Counted from the stretch's first letter, positions 30,105 to 39,940 are shown. The stretch: 64,000 bases of DNA from Corynebacterium sp. MSK297 (GCF_030232885.1 NZ_JASPGD010000005.1:62001-126000), one strand, 5' to 3'. The notes: generated by a model from the letters alone, not told the origin. A program made the numbers and translations.

Positions 30105-30434
30105 TCAGCAGGTGCATCCGTCCGGCGAACAACAGGCCGGATCGATGGTGACCACCAACTCCAGTAACTCGCCAAGGGCGTGACCCAGCTGGGGATCAGC
30201 CAGAGAATACCAGACGTTGCGCCCCTCCGGGGTGGCGGCCACCAGCCCGCATCCGCGCAGACAGGCCAACTGATTCGACATCACCTGTTTGGAGACATCC
30301 AACTGCCGGGCCAGGTCCGAGGGTCGGGCGGGCCCGTGGCGCAAGGCCAACAGGATCCCGGTCCGGGTGTCATCAGACAGGGCATGGCCCACCCGGGACA
30401 ACGCCGAGGTGTGAGTGACGGTCACCGTGCTCAT
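30105..30434 (-). CDS. ArsR/SmtB metal-sensing repressor, CmtR-like
   Basis: 109 residues from the ATG at 30434. 'DVSKQVMSNQLACLRGCGLV' is the recognition helix region. Cys58 and Cys62 match CmtR ligand spacing, and a Cys-rich tail 'DPACCSPDGCTC' supplies others. It lies upstream of the DsbA-VKOR genes on the same strand, which it could regulate; 104 bp separates them. The metal sensed cannot be read from sequence alone. Confidence 0.85.
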   Translation of the reverse strand: MSTVTVTHTSALSRVGHALSDDTRTGILLALRHGPARPSDLARQLDVSKQVMSNQLACLRGCGLVAATPEGRNVWYSLADPQLGHALGELLELVVTIDPACCSPDGCTC

Positions 30435-30577
30435 AATCGTAGACAGTGCACAATCCCCTGTACTACTCCTCGGTGCCCTCGGCGGAGGAGTGCGAGATGA
30501 CCTGGAGCATGTTGACACCCGGACCACAGACGCTGGCCTGAGGGTCAGGACCGGGTTTTCTCCCGGGTGGGGGAAGG

Positions 30578-31369
30578 TTAGAAGGTGATGCCGTGCTGGG
30601 CGAACCAGGGGGCGGGGTCGACGGCGCCGCTGCCGGTCGGGTAGAGCTCAAAATGCAGGTGGGAACCGGTGGAGAAACCTTGGTTACCCATGCCGGCGAT
30701 CTTCTGGCCGGCGGTGACCTGCTCACCCACGCTGACATCGAGGGTTTCCATGTGGCCGTAGACGGCAATGGAGCCGTCATCGTGCTGGATGCGGATCCAC
30801 TGGCCGAAACCGGAAGCCGGGCCGGAGTCGATGACGGTGCCGCCCATGGCCGCAAGAATTGGGGTGCCCACGACGTTGGCGATGTCTAGTCCTGCGTGGA
30901 GGCTGCCCCAGCGCATACCGAAACCGGAGGTGAAGGTGCCTTCAGTGGGTTTGACCACGGATGAGGCGTTGGCCAGGCGTTCTGCCTCAATCCGTTCTGC
31001 TTCCAGACGTGCAGCCTCAGCGCGGGCGGCCTCGGTGCGCTCGGCGGCGTACTCAACCGCCTTGTCCAACTGCTCGTTGATATTGGTTACCGGCTTATAC
31101 TCCGAGATCGTCAGGATCTGCGGGGCCGTCTCCGTCGTGTCCGGGGGCAGCGCGGTGTTATTGGTGGCCAACTGCACGCCACCGACAGTGGCCTGCGGGG
31201 AGATCGGGGCCTCAGCCTGGGTCTGCAGCGTGGCGGCGGCGGCACCACTGAGACCCGCAGACGAGACCACGCCCGTGGCCACGGCCACCAGGGCTACGCG
31301 GCTCTTGGTTTGCGGGGTGGGGATCTTGCGGTGTTTTCCTCCGGCTGGTCGCTGAGCCTTCAGTCGCAT
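30578..31369 (-). CDS. Secreted M23-family peptidase
   Basis: 263 residues from ATG 31369 (GGAAGAAG upstream). A basic N-terminus and hydrophobic segment (about 25-45, 'VALVAVATGVVSSAGL') form a signal peptide. A Glu/Ala/Arg-rich coiled coil (about 100-135) precedes the LytM/M23 domain (about 140-255). Zinc ligands are visible in 'SLHAGLDIANV' and 'GSHLHFELYP'. It likely cleaves peptidoglycan cross-links. Why it sits in a metal island is unclear. Confidence 0.92.
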   Translation of the reverse strand: MRLKAQRPAGGKHRKIPTPQTKSRVALVAVATGVVSSAGLSGAAAATLQTQAEAPISPQATVGGVQLATNNTALPPDTTETAPQILTISEYKPVTNINEQLDKAVEYAAERTEAARAEAARLEAERIEAERLANASSVVKPTEGTFTSGFGMRWGSLHAGLDIANVVGTPILAAMGGTVIDSGPASGFGQWIRIQHDDGSIAVYGHMETLDVSVGEQVTAGQKIAGMGNQGFSTGSHLHFELYPTGSGAVDPAPWFAQHGITF

Positions 31370-31735
31370 GAATCTTCTTCCGTCGTTGTCCGTTGGTCCG
31401 CCCCACTCAAGCCCACCGCTATGCACGGTGGAGACTAGATTGTGACCGTTCCGTTATTTACGGACGTAACACTAACCTCCCCTTCCCCCAAAGGTCCAGC
31501 CGCCAGGCGGGGTCGGCGACTCTTCCACCCTTCTCACAGGCGACTCCCCCAGGGTTGTCAGGGGGCGGGGAGGTGGCCCCAACGTGCCGGAGGGCTGTTC
31601 CCTGCCAGTAGGTGACCTCAAGAGAAATCGGGCACGACCGGGGTGGCCCTGTCAGAACTCCGGCTATCGCCGACTTCCTTGCCACTCCCGGCGACCTCCC
31701 ACCAGAAGTACCGGGTCGCCGGGGTCGGTGGTGGC
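31370..31735. other. Gene-free leader between copD-like and M23 genes
   Basis: About 366 bp. Contains CCGTTATTTACGG (31458-31470), a small palindrome, and a direct repeat of GTCGCC on the minus strand. It must hold the promoter of the M23 gene. No convincing riboswitch or small gene was identified. Confidence 0.5.
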
Positions 31736-33739
31736 CTACTCCCCGGAAACCCGGGCGTTTTCGCCGCTCCCCCGCACCTGCCGGAGGAGCGCAAAGGTGA
31801 CAAAGGCCAGCGGAACCACACCTGTGGCCCAGGCCAGGACGGCGGCGCGTTGGTCAGCGAGCAGATCGAGCTCCCAGGGCAAAAGCAGGGAGCGGTAGAA
31901 CTCCTCGCCCAGGATCGTGTCCAGGCGCAGGAGATAGACCCCGACAAGCAGGTGGACGGGCAGGGAGGCGACCAGCCACCCCAGGCGGACGGCGGCCGGG
32001 CGACGGCGCGGGATCAGGTCGGGGCCGAGCATCCCCCAGACGTAGAAGCACCCGGAGACCAGGAGCACGGTGTTCATGATCAGCTGCCCCGCGTACTTGG
32101 AGATCAGCAGCTCATAGAGCGGGATGAACAGGTACATGACGTAGAAGAACACCAGGAACTGCAGGGTGTTGACCACCGGATGGGTGATCACCCCCACCAA
32201 CCGGCTGCGGGTGAAGGCGCGCACCCAGTCGTGGATATTCGGCCTACCCGGGGCCCCCGGGGCGAAGGCGGTCATCAGCAGGGTCAGCGGGGCACCCATC
32301 ACCAGGAAGATGGGGATGACCAGCGACAAGATGATGTGACCGACCATGTGCACCGAGAAGACCGCGGGCATATTCAGCCCGATCCCGGAACTCATCGTCA
32401 CCAGCAGGGTCACACATCCGGCCAACCACCAGGCGGTGGGGGTGCTTGACCAGGTGTGACCTGTCTGGCGGGTGCGCCACACAGCGGAGAGATAGCCGAC
32501 GGCCAGAAGCAGGGCGAGGGCACCAAACAGCAGGTCAAAGCGCCACATGCCCCACACGTTGAGGATGGTGGGCTTCTCGGACAGCTCGTAGCCGAGCTTG
32601 GTGGCCATCTGCGAGAGGTTCGGGATCCGCGGTGAGGGCGGCGGGGTGCGCCCCATGGTGATGGCGATACCGGTGACCGCCGCCATGACAAGCACCTCGA
32701 CGATGGCGACCTGGCGGAACAGGCGGCGATCAGCGGGGTTGGCCTGCACCTGCGGAATGACCCACGCCCGGTGGATCCACCCGAAGACACCGAGGATGAT
32801 CACGCCGATGGTCTTGGCCACGATGATTAACCCGTACCGGGTGGTCAACAGATCCGTCAGCTCGATGCGGATGGCGGCGTTGACTAACCCGGACACGGCC
32901 ATGACGATGATGGAGACCAGGGCGATTGTCGAGTAGCGGCGCAGCGCAATATCCAGGTCAGGTCCCAGGCGACGCCCGTGGGCGAGCAGGGCCATGAGTC
33001 CGCCGACCCACAGGACTAAGAAGACCAGGTGCCACAGGTAGGAGTTGGTGCCGTGGTCGTGGTTGCCGCCCGAGGAGGAGTGCCCTGTCAGGCCCAGGGG
33101 GATGATCATGAGGATTGACCCGAGGAGCAACAGTGGTTGGGTGATCCACGCCCGGCTCATCAGGCCCGTACCACCGGTGACCAGGGCAATAAGCGCGACG
33201 ATCAGCCACACCCGGGCCATGGCCACCTGCTCGACGGCCACCGTCAGGGTCTCCAGGCCGAGTGTCTGGGCCAGGGGGGTGCCGGAGACATCTGAGAGCA
33301 CCAGCGGGATCATCAACAACGCGATCAGTCCGAAGCAGATGGCCGCGACCGCACCGGTACGCGAGGCCAGGTGCCCGTCCACACTCAACGAGGCCTGGTG
33401 CAGGCGGTCGTGATCACCGCCGGGCAACCGTGGGGAGATGAGGAAAGCAGCGAACAAGAAAGAACCGGCCGACAGGGCAGCGAGCATCCAACCGACCGCA
33501 CGGAAAAACGGCAACCCGAAGGTGGTCGCGATGCCCGGGTTGGGGATCCCCAGGGCCGCGAGGGATTCGCCGAGGAAGCTGTAGGCAACCGTCCCGCCGA
33601 CGGCACCTGCGACGGCGAAAAAGAGCAGGTACAACGGCCACGTGGGGCGTACCCGCTCCTGAGGCCGGCGCCCGATGGCGGGGGTCGTCCCTGCGGTCGT
33701 ATCCGTGGCAGTGGGGGTGTTATTTACCGGGTGGGTCAT
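31736..33739 (-). CDS. CopD-CtaG fusion membrane protein for copper
   Basis: About 667 residues from ATG 33739; upstream in-frame ATGs exist but lack better ribosome-binding sites. The N-terminal half has many membrane helices and the CopD-type region 'LWHLVFLVLWVGGLMALL' with conserved His. The C-terminal half matches CtaG/caa3 assembly proteins ('FSVHMVGHIILSLVIPIFLVMGAPLTLLM'). Such fusions move copper across the membrane or deliver it to cytochrome oxidase. Divergent from copC, which encodes its usual partner. Confidence 0.9.
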   Translation of the reverse strand: MTHPVNNTPTATDTTAGTTPAIGRRPQERVRPTWPLYLLFFAVAGAVGGTVAYSFLGESLAALGIPNPGIATTFGLPFFRAVGWMLAALSAGSFLFAAFLISPRLPGGDHDRLHQASLSVDGHLASRTGAVAAICFGLIALLMIPLVLSDVSGTPLAQTLGLETLTVAVEQVAMARVWLIVALIALVTGGTGLMSRAWITQPLLLLGSILMIIPLGLTGHSSSGGNHDHGTNSYLWHLVFLVLWVGGLMALLAHGRRLGPDLDIALRRYSTIALVSIIVMAVSGLVNAAIRIELTDLLTTRYGLIIVAKTIGVIILGVFGWIHRAWVIPQVQANPADRRLFRQVAIVEVLVMAAVTGIAITMGRTPPPSPRIPNLSQMATKLGYELSEKPTILNVWGMWRFDLLFGALALLLAVGYLSAVWRTRQTGHTWSSTPTAWWLAGCVTLLVTMSSGIGLNMPAVFSVHMVGHIILSLVIPIFLVMGAPLTLLMTAFAPGAPGRPNIHDWVRAFTRSRLVGVITHPVVNTLQFLVFFYVMYLFIPLYELLISKYAGQLIMNTVLLVSGCFYVWGMLGPDLIPRRRPAAVRLGWLVASLPVHLLVGVYLLRLDTILGEEFYRSLLLPWELDLLADQRAAVLAWATGVVPLAFVTFALLRQVRGSGENARVSGE

Positions 33740-34036
33740 CTGTGTCCATTTCGCCGTCCATGCCGCCTCCACTCTCATGGTGTGCTCGGAAGCGGGCGTG
33801 AGGTTCACCCTAATAGGGCCTGCGGGTGTTCTTGTAAATTGCCCAGGGACCGGTATCTTCCCCCGGTTCACCCCCTGCAGGGGGCACCGACCTGGGAAGA
33901 ACAACACCCGGTGAAGGCGCCGTGGCCGGGAACTTTCCTCCCGCCTGTTCCGACTAGTGTCTTGGTATCTCCCGCAGGCAGGTGTCTTAGTCGCTCACAT
34001 CCGGTTGAAGAACCGGCCCAACCCAGGAGGACTTTC

Positions 34037-34621
34037 GTGATCATCTCCCCCACGCTCCCTCGTCGTGTGCTGGCTACTGTTGTGGCGGTCGGGGCCCTGA
34101 CCGTCGTAGCCACCCCGGTTGCCCTCGCGCATGACTCCGTGATCGGCGGCAATCCCGCGGACGGTGACGTGGTCGAAGAATTTCCGCGCAGCATCGAGCT
34201 GGAGTTCTCCGGGCTTCCCCAGGAAGGTTTCAGCACCGTAGCCATCACCGACCAGAACTCCGGTGATCTCCTGTTCAGTGGTGAGCCGACCATCGACGGC
34301 CGACTGGTGACCCTTGATCTACCTGCGGATGTCAGCGGCGGACCAGGTGACTACACCATCGGCTTCCAGATCCTCTCCTCCGACGGCCACGCCACCCGCA
34401 GCGCGACCACCTTCACCGTCGTCGGTGACGCCCAAACGACCGCCACCACCACGGGCACCGACGCCAAGCCTGTGGAGGAGACCACAGCCGCCGAGAACAC
34501 CGCCGAGGGGGCCACCTCCGTAGTCAGTAATCCGATAGTCCTGACCCTCGCGGGGTTGGCCCTCTTCGGCGTCATCGCCGGGGCCATCGTGCTGGTTGTC
34601 CGGAGCCGTGACAGGCGTTAG
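34037..34621 (+). CDS. CopC-domain copper-binding protein
   Basis: 194 residues from GTG 34037, preceded by a perfect AGGAGG. The signal peptide ends 'VALA', leaving His32 as mature N-terminus, the first ligand of the Cu(II) site of CopC. The CopC fold continues with 'NPADGDVVEEFPRSIELEFSG' and 'SSDGHATRSATTF'. A Thr-rich linker (about 130-160) precedes a C-terminal membrane anchor (about 165-187). It works with the CopD-type protein encoded divergently. Confidence 0.92.
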   Translation: MIISPTLPRRVLATVVAVGALTVVATPVALAHDSVIGGNPADGDVVEEFPRSIELEFSGLPQEGFSTVAITDQNSGDLLFSGEPTIDGRLVTLDLPADVSGGPGDYTIGFQILSSDGHATRSATTFTVVGDAQTTATTTGTDAKPVEETTAAENTAEGATSVVSNPIVLTLAGLALFGVIAGAIVLVVRSRDRR

Positions 34622-34786
34622 GAAGCAGAAGACTCCCGCTACATCCTGAGCGCCGGTGTGCCATGCCGCGGGTCAATCTCCCTCCAGGCTGACGCGGTTT
34701 CAGGACCCCACCTCCCACCTGACGTTCGTCGGACATCCAGGGGCGACCACCCGAGGGACAATTGCAGACTAATCAGTCCCCACTGT

Positions 34787-34808
34787 ATGGTCAGTGCATG
34801 CTGACTAT
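34787..34808 (+). promoter_or_regulatory. Likely CmtR operator and core promoter
   Basis: ATGGTC (34787-34792) and GACTAT (34803-34808) flank the start codon of the second cmtR. TTGCAG at about 34762 and TATGGT at 34786 are spaced 18 bp, a plausible -35/-10 pair for a leaderless transcript. Confidence 0.6.
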
Positions 34809-35163
34809 TGCTTCTCGTCTTGATGTGATGAACCGGATGGGACGTGCCATGGCCGATCCCACCCGGTCCCGGATCCTGTTATCCCTGCTGGAGGCTCCAG
34901 GTTATCCAGCGCAGTTGGCCCGGGACCTGGAGTTGACGCGCTCGAATGTCTCCAACCACCTGACGTGTTTGCGCGATTGTGGGATCGTGGTCTCCGAACC
35001 GGAGGGCCGGCGCACCCGCTATGAGATCGTCGACGCTCACCTGGCCCGGGCGCTTGCCGTCCTGGTGGAGACCACCCTGGCGGTTGACGAGAACGCCGCG
35101 TGTCTGGACCCGCAGTGCCCGGTTGCTGGTTGCTGCGATGAGGAAAGGGGCCAGCAGTCATGA
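34798..35163 (+). CDS. cmtR: CmtR-type ArsR/SmtB repressor (second copy)
   Basis: 121 residues, closely similar to the cmtR at 26860-27219. Cys57, Cys61 and Cys102 again match the CmtR Cd/Pb ligands. The C-terminus adds further cysteines ('DPQCPVAGCCDEE'). It overlaps the P-type ATPase gene by ATGA, the same partner as in the mycobacterial cmtR-ctpG pair. Confidence 0.93.
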   Translation: MLTIASRLDVMNRMGRAMADPTRSRILLSLLEAPGYPAQLARDLELTRSNVSNHLTCLRDCGIVVSEPEGRRTRYEIVDAHLARALAVLVETTLAVDENAACLDPQCPVAGCCDEERGQQS

Positions 35164-37133
35164 CGTCCGCATGCGGGTGTGAACCGGCCGCACCGACCAC
35201 AGAACACGAGGAGCACACCCCGTGGGGGCGTGACCGTGCCGTCCTTATCCCGGTGGCTTCCGGAATGTTCCTGCTCATCGGCCTGATCCTCGAGTGGTTT
35301 ATCCCCGGGGCCGGGCTGGTGGCCACCGTATTGTTCTGGGCCTCCCTGCTGCTGGGTGCCTCCCAGTTCGTCCCCGGAGCCCTCACGGGACTGGTCACCC
35401 GGGGCAAGCTGGGTATCGGGCTGTTGATGACGATCAGCGCCATCGGTGCCGTCCTGTTGGGCTTCATCGAGGAGGCCGCCGCCCTGGCCTTCCTCTACTC
35501 CATTGCCGAGGCGCTTGAGGACCGGGCGATGGACAAGGCCCGCTCGGGCCTGCGTGCCCTGCTGGCCCTGATCCCCTCGACCGCGACGATCATCGCCGCC
35601 CATGGGGCGACCCGCACCGTGCCGGTCGAAGACCTCATCCCGGGTGACGTGTTGCGCCTGGCCGCGGGGGAACGCCTGGCCACCGACGGGGTTATCCGCT
35701 CCGGGCACAGCAGCCTGGACACTTCGGCGATCACCGGCGAATCTATCCCCGTCGAGGTCGGCCCCGGCGATGCAGTGCTGGCCGGGTCGATCAACACCAC
35801 CGGGGCACTGGAGGTTGAGGCCACCGCCGCCGGCACGGATAACTCCCTGACCACCGTCGTCGAGCTGGTGGAGCAGGCCCAAAACGATAAGGGCCAACGC
35901 GCCCGTATCGCCGATCGCCTCGCCCGCCCCTTGGTGCCCGGTGTCCTCATCCTCGCCGTCCTGGTCGCCGTGATCGGGTCCTTGTTCGGGGATCCGGGTG
36001 TGTGGATCGAACGTGCCTTGGTTGTCCTGGTCGCCGCGTCGCCGTGTGCGCTGGCGATTTCGGTGCCGGTCACGGTGGTCTCGGCCATCGGGGCGGCCAG
36101 TAAGTTCGGCGTGGTCATCAAGTCCGGCGCCGCCTTTGAGCGCCTCGGTGGCATCCGGCATCTGGCACTCGATAAGACCGGTACCCTGACCCGCAACCAT
36201 CCCACCGTCGTAGATGTGCTCACCACCGACGGCGTCAGCCGCGCGGATGTCCTCGGCTGGGCCGCGGCGCTGGAGGCCCACTCCACCCACCCGTTGGCCG
36301 CCGCCATTACCGCCGCCACCCCGCAGGCCCCGACCGCCCAGCAGGTTTCCGAGGCCGCCGGCCAGGGGATCACCGGGATCCTCGACGGGTCCCGGATCGC
36401 CGTGGGCAGCCCCCGTTGGCTGAGCCCCGGCCCCCTGGCCGGCCAGGTCGAAACCCTGGAAGAACAGGGCATGACCGTGGTCATCGTCCACCGCGACGAC
36501 CGGCCCGTGGGGGCGGTCGGGGTGCGCGATGAACTCCGCCCGGAAACACCTCAGGTAATCAAATCGCTCGCGGACGAGGGTTTCGGGATCACCATGCTCA
36601 CCGGTGATAACACGCGTACCGCCACCGCCCTGGCCCGGGAGGCCGGCATCACGGACGTGCGGGCCGAGCTACGCCCGGAGGACAAGGCCACCGCCGTGGC
36701 CGGGCTGGGGACCCGCGGCCCGGTGGCGATGATCGGTGACGGCATCAACGACGCCCCTGCCCTGGCATCAGCCGATATCGGCATCGCCATGGGCGCCAAG
36801 GGCTCGGATGCGGCGATCGAGTCCGCGGATGTGGCGTTTACCGGCGATGACCTGCGCCTGATCCCGCGTGCCCTGCACCACGCCCGCCGGGGACGGGCGA
36901 TCATCAACCAGAACATCATCCTGTCCCTGGCGATCATCATCGTCCTGTTGCCGCTGGCGATCACCGGTGTGCTGGGACTGGCTGCCGTCGTGCTGGTCCA
37001 CGAGGTGGCCGAGGTCATCGTCATCGCCAACGGCCTGCGGGCCGCCCGCACCCAGCATCCTGACCTGAAGCCCGTCGAGGCGGCCACGGTCACCGCCGAC
37101 GAGGATGCGGACGGAAGGTCCCGGGTCTCGTAG
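35160..37133 (+). CDS. CtpG-like heavy-metal P-type ATPase
   Basis: 657 residues. P1B-type ATPase with 'TGESIPVE' (actuator), 'DKTGTLTRNHP' (phosphorylation Asp), 'HSTHPLAAAI' (HP motif) and 'GDGINDAPALASADIGIAMG'. The metal-translocating helix reads 'AASPCALAISVP', an SPC motif instead of CPC. There is no HMA domain, only a Cys pair near the N-terminus ('ACGCEP'). Coupled to cmtR, it probably exports Cd, and perhaps Pb or Zn. Confidence 0.93.
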   Translation: MTSACGCEPAAPTTEHEEHTPWGRDRAVLIPVASGMFLLIGLILEWFIPGAGLVATVLFWASLLLGASQFVPGALTGLVTRGKLGIGLLMTISAIGAVLLGFIEEAAALAFLYSIAEALEDRAMDKARSGLRALLALIPSTATIIAAHGATRTVPVEDLIPGDVLRLAAGERLATDGVIRSGHSSLDTSAITGESIPVEVGPGDAVLAGSINTTGALEVEATAAGTDNSLTTVVELVEQAQNDKGQRARIADRLARPLVPGVLILAVLVAVIGSLFGDPGVWIERALVVLVAASPCALAISVPVTVVSAIGAASKFGVVIKSGAAFERLGGIRHLALDKTGTLTRNHPTVVDVLTTDGVSRADVLGWAAALEAHSTHPLAAAITAATPQAPTAQQVSEAAGQGITGILDGSRIAVGSPRWLSPGPLAGQVETLEEQGMTVVIVHRDDRPVGAVGVRDELRPETPQVIKSLADEGFGITMLTGDNTRTATALAREAGITDVRAELRPEDKATAVAGLGTRGPVAMIGDGINDAPALASADIGIAMGAKGSDAAIESADVAFTGDDLRLIPRALHHARRGRAIINQNIILSLAIIIVLLPLAITGVLGLAAVVLVHEVAEVIVIANGLRAARTQHPDLKPVEAATVTADEDADGRSRVS

Positions 37134-37196
37134 TGCTTTCCCCATGAGCACCCTGCGACAGGATGTACTTTCTCACCGGACGGGGCAGTAGACTTC

Positions 37197-38237
37197 ATGG
37201 CTGTTAGCAGCACACGTGAGCGCAGGTACGGTCGGGCCCCGCAGAAGAAGGGCTGGCGGACATTCCTCCGGCCCGGCTGGGTGTTCGGTGTCCTTGCCAT
37301 CATCGCTTTCTCCTACGTCGCCTTTACCTTTCTGGCGCCGTGGCAGCTGAGCAGGGATAGCACTATCGTCGAGCGCAACGAGCAGATCGAAGCCGCCTTC
37401 GAGGTCGAGCCCGTCCCCGCCGAGGAGATCTTTGACGCCCAGGGCAGTATCGAGCCCGGGGAGGAATGGGCCCGGGTGATCCTTCAGGGCCACTACCTGC
37501 CCGAGGATGGGGTGCTGATGCGCAACCGTCCGGTCGACTCCTCCCCTGCCTTCCATGCCTTGACCCCCTTCCAGCTGAACTCCGGTGAGGTCATCTTGGT
37601 CAACCGGGGTTTCAACCCGCCGCTTGAGGGCGGTGTCCCACCGATGGATACTGCGCCAGCCGGTGAGCAGTCCATCGTCGGCCACGCCCGATTCACCGAG
37701 CAGACACCGATGTCCCCCCCGATCGAGGACCAGGGCTACCGCCAGGTCTACGGCATTAACACCGCGCAGATTTCCGAGGTGACCGGCAGGGATCTGGCGG
37801 AGGACTATGTGCAGCTGGCCGAGGGGCAGGCCGGGGAGATCACCGCTATCCCGGTGCCCATGCTCGACCGCGGTTCGCACTTGTCCTACGCCTTCCAGTG
37901 GATTGCCTTCGGCATCATGGCCCCGCTCGGCCTGGGGTACTTTATTTGGGCGGAGATGAAGGAACGTCGCCGTGTGCGCCGCGAGGAGGCCGAGCTGGCC
38001 GACGGATCGACATCCTCGCAGCAGACCGGGGACTCTCAGGACGAAGAGACAGATTCCGACACGGTGGGCGCCCTCCGCACCACTCACCCGGAAAATGACA
38101 CCCAGGGTCTCGCCCATGCCCAAGCCACTCTTTCCGCATCCTCGGGTGCCCGTGCGCGCCTGTTGCACGACCGTTACGGCGACAGCCAGCCGAACCACTC
38201 CCGGAAATTCACCGATCCCCAGCGCGAGCGGTTCTAA
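37197..38237 (+). CDS. SURF1-family cytochrome oxidase assembly protein
   Basis: 346 residues. Two membrane helices (about 28-48 and 227-250) flank the extracytoplasmic SURF1 domain with 'WARVILQGHYLPEDGVLMRNRP' and 'VILVNRGFNPP'. The C-terminal tail (about 260-346) is hydrophilic. SURF1 assists haem/copper cofactor assembly of cytochrome c oxidase. Finding it inside a metal-resistance island is unusual; it may be a passenger or replace a core copy. Confidence 0.9.
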   Translation: MAVSSTRERRYGRAPQKKGWRTFLRPGWVFGVLAIIAFSYVAFTFLAPWQLSRDSTIVERNEQIEAAFEVEPVPAEEIFDAQGSIEPGEEWARVILQGHYLPEDGVLMRNRPVDSSPAFHALTPFQLNSGEVILVNRGFNPPLEGGVPPMDTAPAGEQSIVGHARFTEQTPMSPPIEDQGYRQVYGINTAQISEVTGRDLAEDYVQLAEGQAGEITAIPVPMLDRGSHLSYAFQWIAFGIMAPLGLGYFIWAEMKERRRVRREEAELADGSTSSQQTGDSQDEETDSDTVGALRTTHPENDTQGLAHAQATLSASSGARARLLHDRYGDSQPNHSRKFTDPQRERF

Positions 38238-38359
38238 CCGCAGCCTTCTGCCCAGCGCCTTTCGGCCCACTGGCGCCCTTTCACGACGGCACGGGGCCAA
38301 ATCCATCAAGCATTTTCAATAAGCTTTCAATAAGAGTTTTTCCCTGCTAGGCTGCAGGC

Positions 38360-39267
38360 ATGAGCGCGCACCAACACGACCATGACCCCGGCCACCGTAC
38401 TGCCCCGAGCGGATCCCTCACCGCCCTGGCGGTCACTTTCGCCCTGACCGCCACCATCTTCCTGGCCCAGGTGATCGGCGGCCTCGTTTCCGGTTCGTTG
38501 GCTTTGCTGTCCGATGCGATGCATATGCTCTCGGATTCCACGGGGCTGCTCATTGCCCTGGTGGCCCTCCTCATCGGCCGTCGTGCGGCCACCCCCCGGG
38601 CCACCTACGGTTCCGCCGCGTCGAGGTGCTCGCCGCACTGGTCAATGCCGCGGTGGTCTCCGCGGTCTCGGTCTGGATCGTCATCCGCGCGGTTGGCCGG
38701 ATCGGCGGCCACGAATCGATCGACACGGGCATGATGCTCGTCGTGGCGGTGGTCGGTTTGCTGGCTAACTTGATCTCCACCCTGATTCTCATGCGCCGTC
38801 AGCATGAGAGCCTCAATATGCGCGGGGCGTACCTGCATGTGCTCTCCGACCTGGTCGGTTCGGTTGCCGTGATCATCGCCGGCCTGATCATCCACTTCAC
38901 CGGTTGGTTAGCTGCCGACACCATCGCCTCCCTGTTCATTGCCGCCCTGGTGCTGCCGCGAGCACTGCGCCTGCTGGCCGAGTCCCTCTCGGTCCTGATG
39001 AACCACACCCCCCGGGGTGTCGATACCCGCGAGGTGGAAGCCGCCCTGGTCGGCCTGCCCGGGGTCACGGCCGTGCACGACCTGCACATCTGGAGCACCG
39101 ACGGCACGAAACCGCTTGCCACCTGCCACCTGGTCGTCGACGATATGAACGTCTCCGACGGAGGGATTCTGGCCGCCGCTCAAACTCGGTTGCAAGACTT
39201 CGGCATTGAGCACTCGACTATCCAGATCGAGCAGGACGGCCACGTCCATCACGAAGAGGTCTGTTGA
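38360..39267 (+). pseudogene. Frameshifted cation diffusion facilitator (CDF) transporter
   Basis: The N-terminal frame (38360 to about 38612) gives His-rich 'SAHQHDHDPGH', then 'GSLALLSDAMHMLSDSTGL' with the HxxxD zinc-site motif. The frame is broken near 38612, where 'TYGYRRVEVLAAL' is expected but one base is missing. The next frame continues 'VEVLAALVNAAVVSAVSVW' to 'HVLSDLVGS' and the cytoplasmic domain ending at 39267. Either a pseudogene or a sequencing error; the intact product would export Zn/Cd/Co. Confidence 0.87.
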
Positions 39268-39400
39268 TCACTCACTGCCAGAGTGGGACCCCACGGCGAC
39301 GGCTTGTCCGCCCTTTTTGACCTGCTTATCACTATATTTCTGGGCTGTTCACAGTCCCCGGCCGGCCACTGGCGGCGAGGGTCCTTGGAGTGAGGATTTC

Positions 39401-39940
39401 CTATTTCTCCGCGTTTCCCCGCTCGAAGGGCAGACTCAGTTGCCGGGCGTGGAAATCAAAGTGCCAAGTCGGATAGGCGTAGACGTCCGCCACCGTCATC
39501 GCCGGGGCAAAGAACGGATCCCACCGGGTCGGAAACGCCATCTCACGTGCCAGGGAGTGCTCGGATTCCTTCTCCAGACTGGTGGCCAGGGCGGCGGTGA
39601 GCCACCGGAGTTTCCGGGCCATGCGGTGACGGTGGTAGACCCGGGCCGCAGCCCGAGATCCCCAGTAGTTGACCCAGCCGAAGGGGCGGGTGCTGGCATT
39701 GAGCAGACGCGCGAACACCTCGCTCAGCGAGGGCGGCAGATGGCCGAAGAACTTGACCAGAGGTAGCAGTCGACGGACCACCATATAGCCGAAGACCATG
39801 TGAAACAGCAGTTCCTCATTCGTCCACCGGGTCCCCACGCTACGGCTGCGCAGCTCGGCATCCCCAGCCCGCGCGAGGACGTCCTCCAGTTCGACACAGG
39901 CTCGCCAGTATCCCTCTGTTATCTCAACACGGTCGATCAT
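39401..39940 (-). CDS. DinB-like four-helix protein
   Basis: 179 residues. The pattern 'TRWTNEELLFHMVFGYMVVRRLLP' near the N-terminus and 'YPTWHFDFHARQLSLP' at the C-terminus provides the three His positions typical of DinB/YfiT-type metal-binding bundles. Function unknown; some members are thiol-dependent transferases. It stands alone, convergent with the CDF gene. Confidence 0.75.
   Translation of the reverse strand: MIDRVEITEGYWRACVELEDVLARAGDAELRSRSVGTRWTNEELLFHMVFGYMVVRRLLPLVKFFGHLPPSLSEVFARLLNASTRPFGWVNYWGSRAAARVYHRHRMARKLRWLTAALATSLEKESEHSLAREMAFPTRWDPFFAPAMTVADVYAYPTWHFDFHARQLSLPFERGNAEK

Noticed and set aside
31370..31735. Cyclic di-AMP (ydaO-type) riboswitch ahead of the M23 peptidase
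   Set aside because: Such riboswitches precede some actinobacterial wall hydrolases, but I could not align the conserved core here.
33371..34621. 416-codon frame containing copC
   Set aside because: The upstream part is antisense to the CopD-CtaG gene; the AGGAGG and signal peptide place the real start at 34037.
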